From NCBI GenBank assembly GCA_902462155.1, contig CABQAQ010000009.1, forward strand, positions 1 to 64,000: a DNA stretch of 64,000 bases, written 5' to 3'. This stretch comes from an uncultured bacterium. GTDB taxonomy: Bacteria; Cyanobacteriota; Vampirovibrionia; Gastranaerophilales; Gastranaerophilaceae. The notes below the pieces were generated by a model. It saw only the letters and a list, made by a program, of their open reading frames with translations, did no database searches and had not been told where the DNA came from. This document shows positions 63,578-64,000 of this stretch, piece after piece; position 1 is the stretch's first letter; each line of letters starts with the position of its first letter. The position numbers were made by a program, and so were the translations under genes.

Positions 63578-64000
63578 ATGAAAATTATCGCAAAAAATTT
63601 AGTAAAAATATATGGAGATAGAAGCGTAGTAAATGATATCTCCTTTGAAGTAAATAAAGGTGAAGTCGTAGGACTTTTAGGGCCAAATGGTGCTGGAAAA
63701 ACAACAACATTCTATATGGTTGTTGGTCTAGTAAAGCCATCATTCGGATCAATATTTATAAATGATACTGATTTAACAAAAGTACCGATGAATGAAAGAG
63801 CAAAAGCAGGTATTGGTTATTTACCACAAGAATCATCTATTTTTAGAAAATTAACTGTAGAAAATAATATTAAATTAGTATTAGAGCTAAATCAAAAACT
63901 AAATGAGTCTGAAAAGAAAGTAAAACTAGAAGAACTCTTGGAAGAATTTGGTGTAACAAAATTAAGAAAAGAAACAGCAGTATCATTATCAGGCGGAGAA
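63578..64000 (+). CDS. lptB: LptB-like ABC ATPase (partial, runs off the window)
   Basis: The first 141 residues of an ABC ATPase: Walker [17 protein letters not shown] (about residue 34), Q-loop [18 protein letters not shown] and signature LSGGE at the window edge. The Q-loop sequence and the FRKLTVE block match LptB, which powers LPS export to the outer membrane. ATG 63578 has AAGAGAGTG upstream. The 3' half lies outside the window. Confidence 0.88.
   Translation, partial: MKIIAKNLVKIYGDRSVVNDISFEVNKGEVVGLLGPNGAGKTTTFYMVVGLVKPSFGSIFINDTDLTKVPMNERAKAGIGYLPQESSIFRKLTVENNIKLVLELNQKLNESEKKVKLEELLEEFGVTKLRKETAVSLSGGE

Noticed and set aside
1..64000. CRISPR array or cas genes
   Set aside because: No regularly spaced identical repeats of 25-40 bp and no Cas-like protein were seen.

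Overview
The window is a strongly AT-rich chromosome segment from a diderm (Gram-negative-type) bacterium. The envelope type is shown by a heptose-1-phosphate adenylyltransferase (10078-10545) and an LptB-like ATPase at the right edge. HydG suggests anaerobic, hydrogen-producing metabolism. The long cyanobacterial-style RecG, the starch/glycogen-synthase-like protein, MetX/MetW and the base composition fit a gut cyanobacterium-related lineage such as Gastranaerophilales ('Melainabacteria'). That assignment is inference, not proof.

Host region 1 (1-35318) carries housekeeping genes in short operons on both strands: MtaB, ClpP, QueE with a DnaJ-like protein, a lipoprotein and a large TPR protein, RecG, a lone receiver domain, RfaE2, class II aldolase, HydG, ArgB-ArgD, an FtsH-like AAA+ ATPase without a protease domain, MetX-MetW, paired membrane proteins, a PHP phosphoesterase, a 940-residue GT5-like protein, a 23S rRNA uracil methyltransferase, a metallophosphoesterase, two sugar ABC permeases, and RimP-NusA. 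RimP-NusA has a promoter followed at once by an intrinsic terminator, which looks like an attenuator.

The accessory region (about 35300-60345) lies between tRNA-Leu(GAG) and tRNA-Ser(GCT) and is composite. (a) 35300-40718 holds a serine recombinase whose last codons lie inside tRNA-Leu, an S24-type repressor with candidate operators, small phage genes, and a separate Xis plus tyrosine integrase. (b) 40823-50330, minus strand, is a decaying P2/Mu-type contractile tail module: sheath, tube, chaperone with a GGGAAAG frameshift site, tape measure, U, X, D, V, W, J. It has no head, portal or terminase genes and is interrupted by toxin-antitoxin genes, repeats and a candidate micro-peptide gene. 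The sheath lacks its N-terminus, D has an in-frame stop, V/W look fused by deletion and J is cut off. (c) 50346-60345 carries an AAA/zinc-hook ATPase resembling RloC (one frameshift at an A8 run), two m5C methyltransferases, a probable restriction endonuclease, and a Mu-like transposition operon (HTH protein, DDE transposase, MuB-like ATPase, and a core-binding-domain protein with no catalytic domain). Five copies of a TTGCAC-centred motif lie at its right end and possible terminal inverted repeats bound it. I interpret this as a Mu-related defence-carrying transposon that removed the 5' end of the sheath gene.

Host region 2 (60367-64000) has tRNA-Ser, thioredoxin, a GlcF-like iron-sulfur protein, a repeat-rich protein and the start of lptB.
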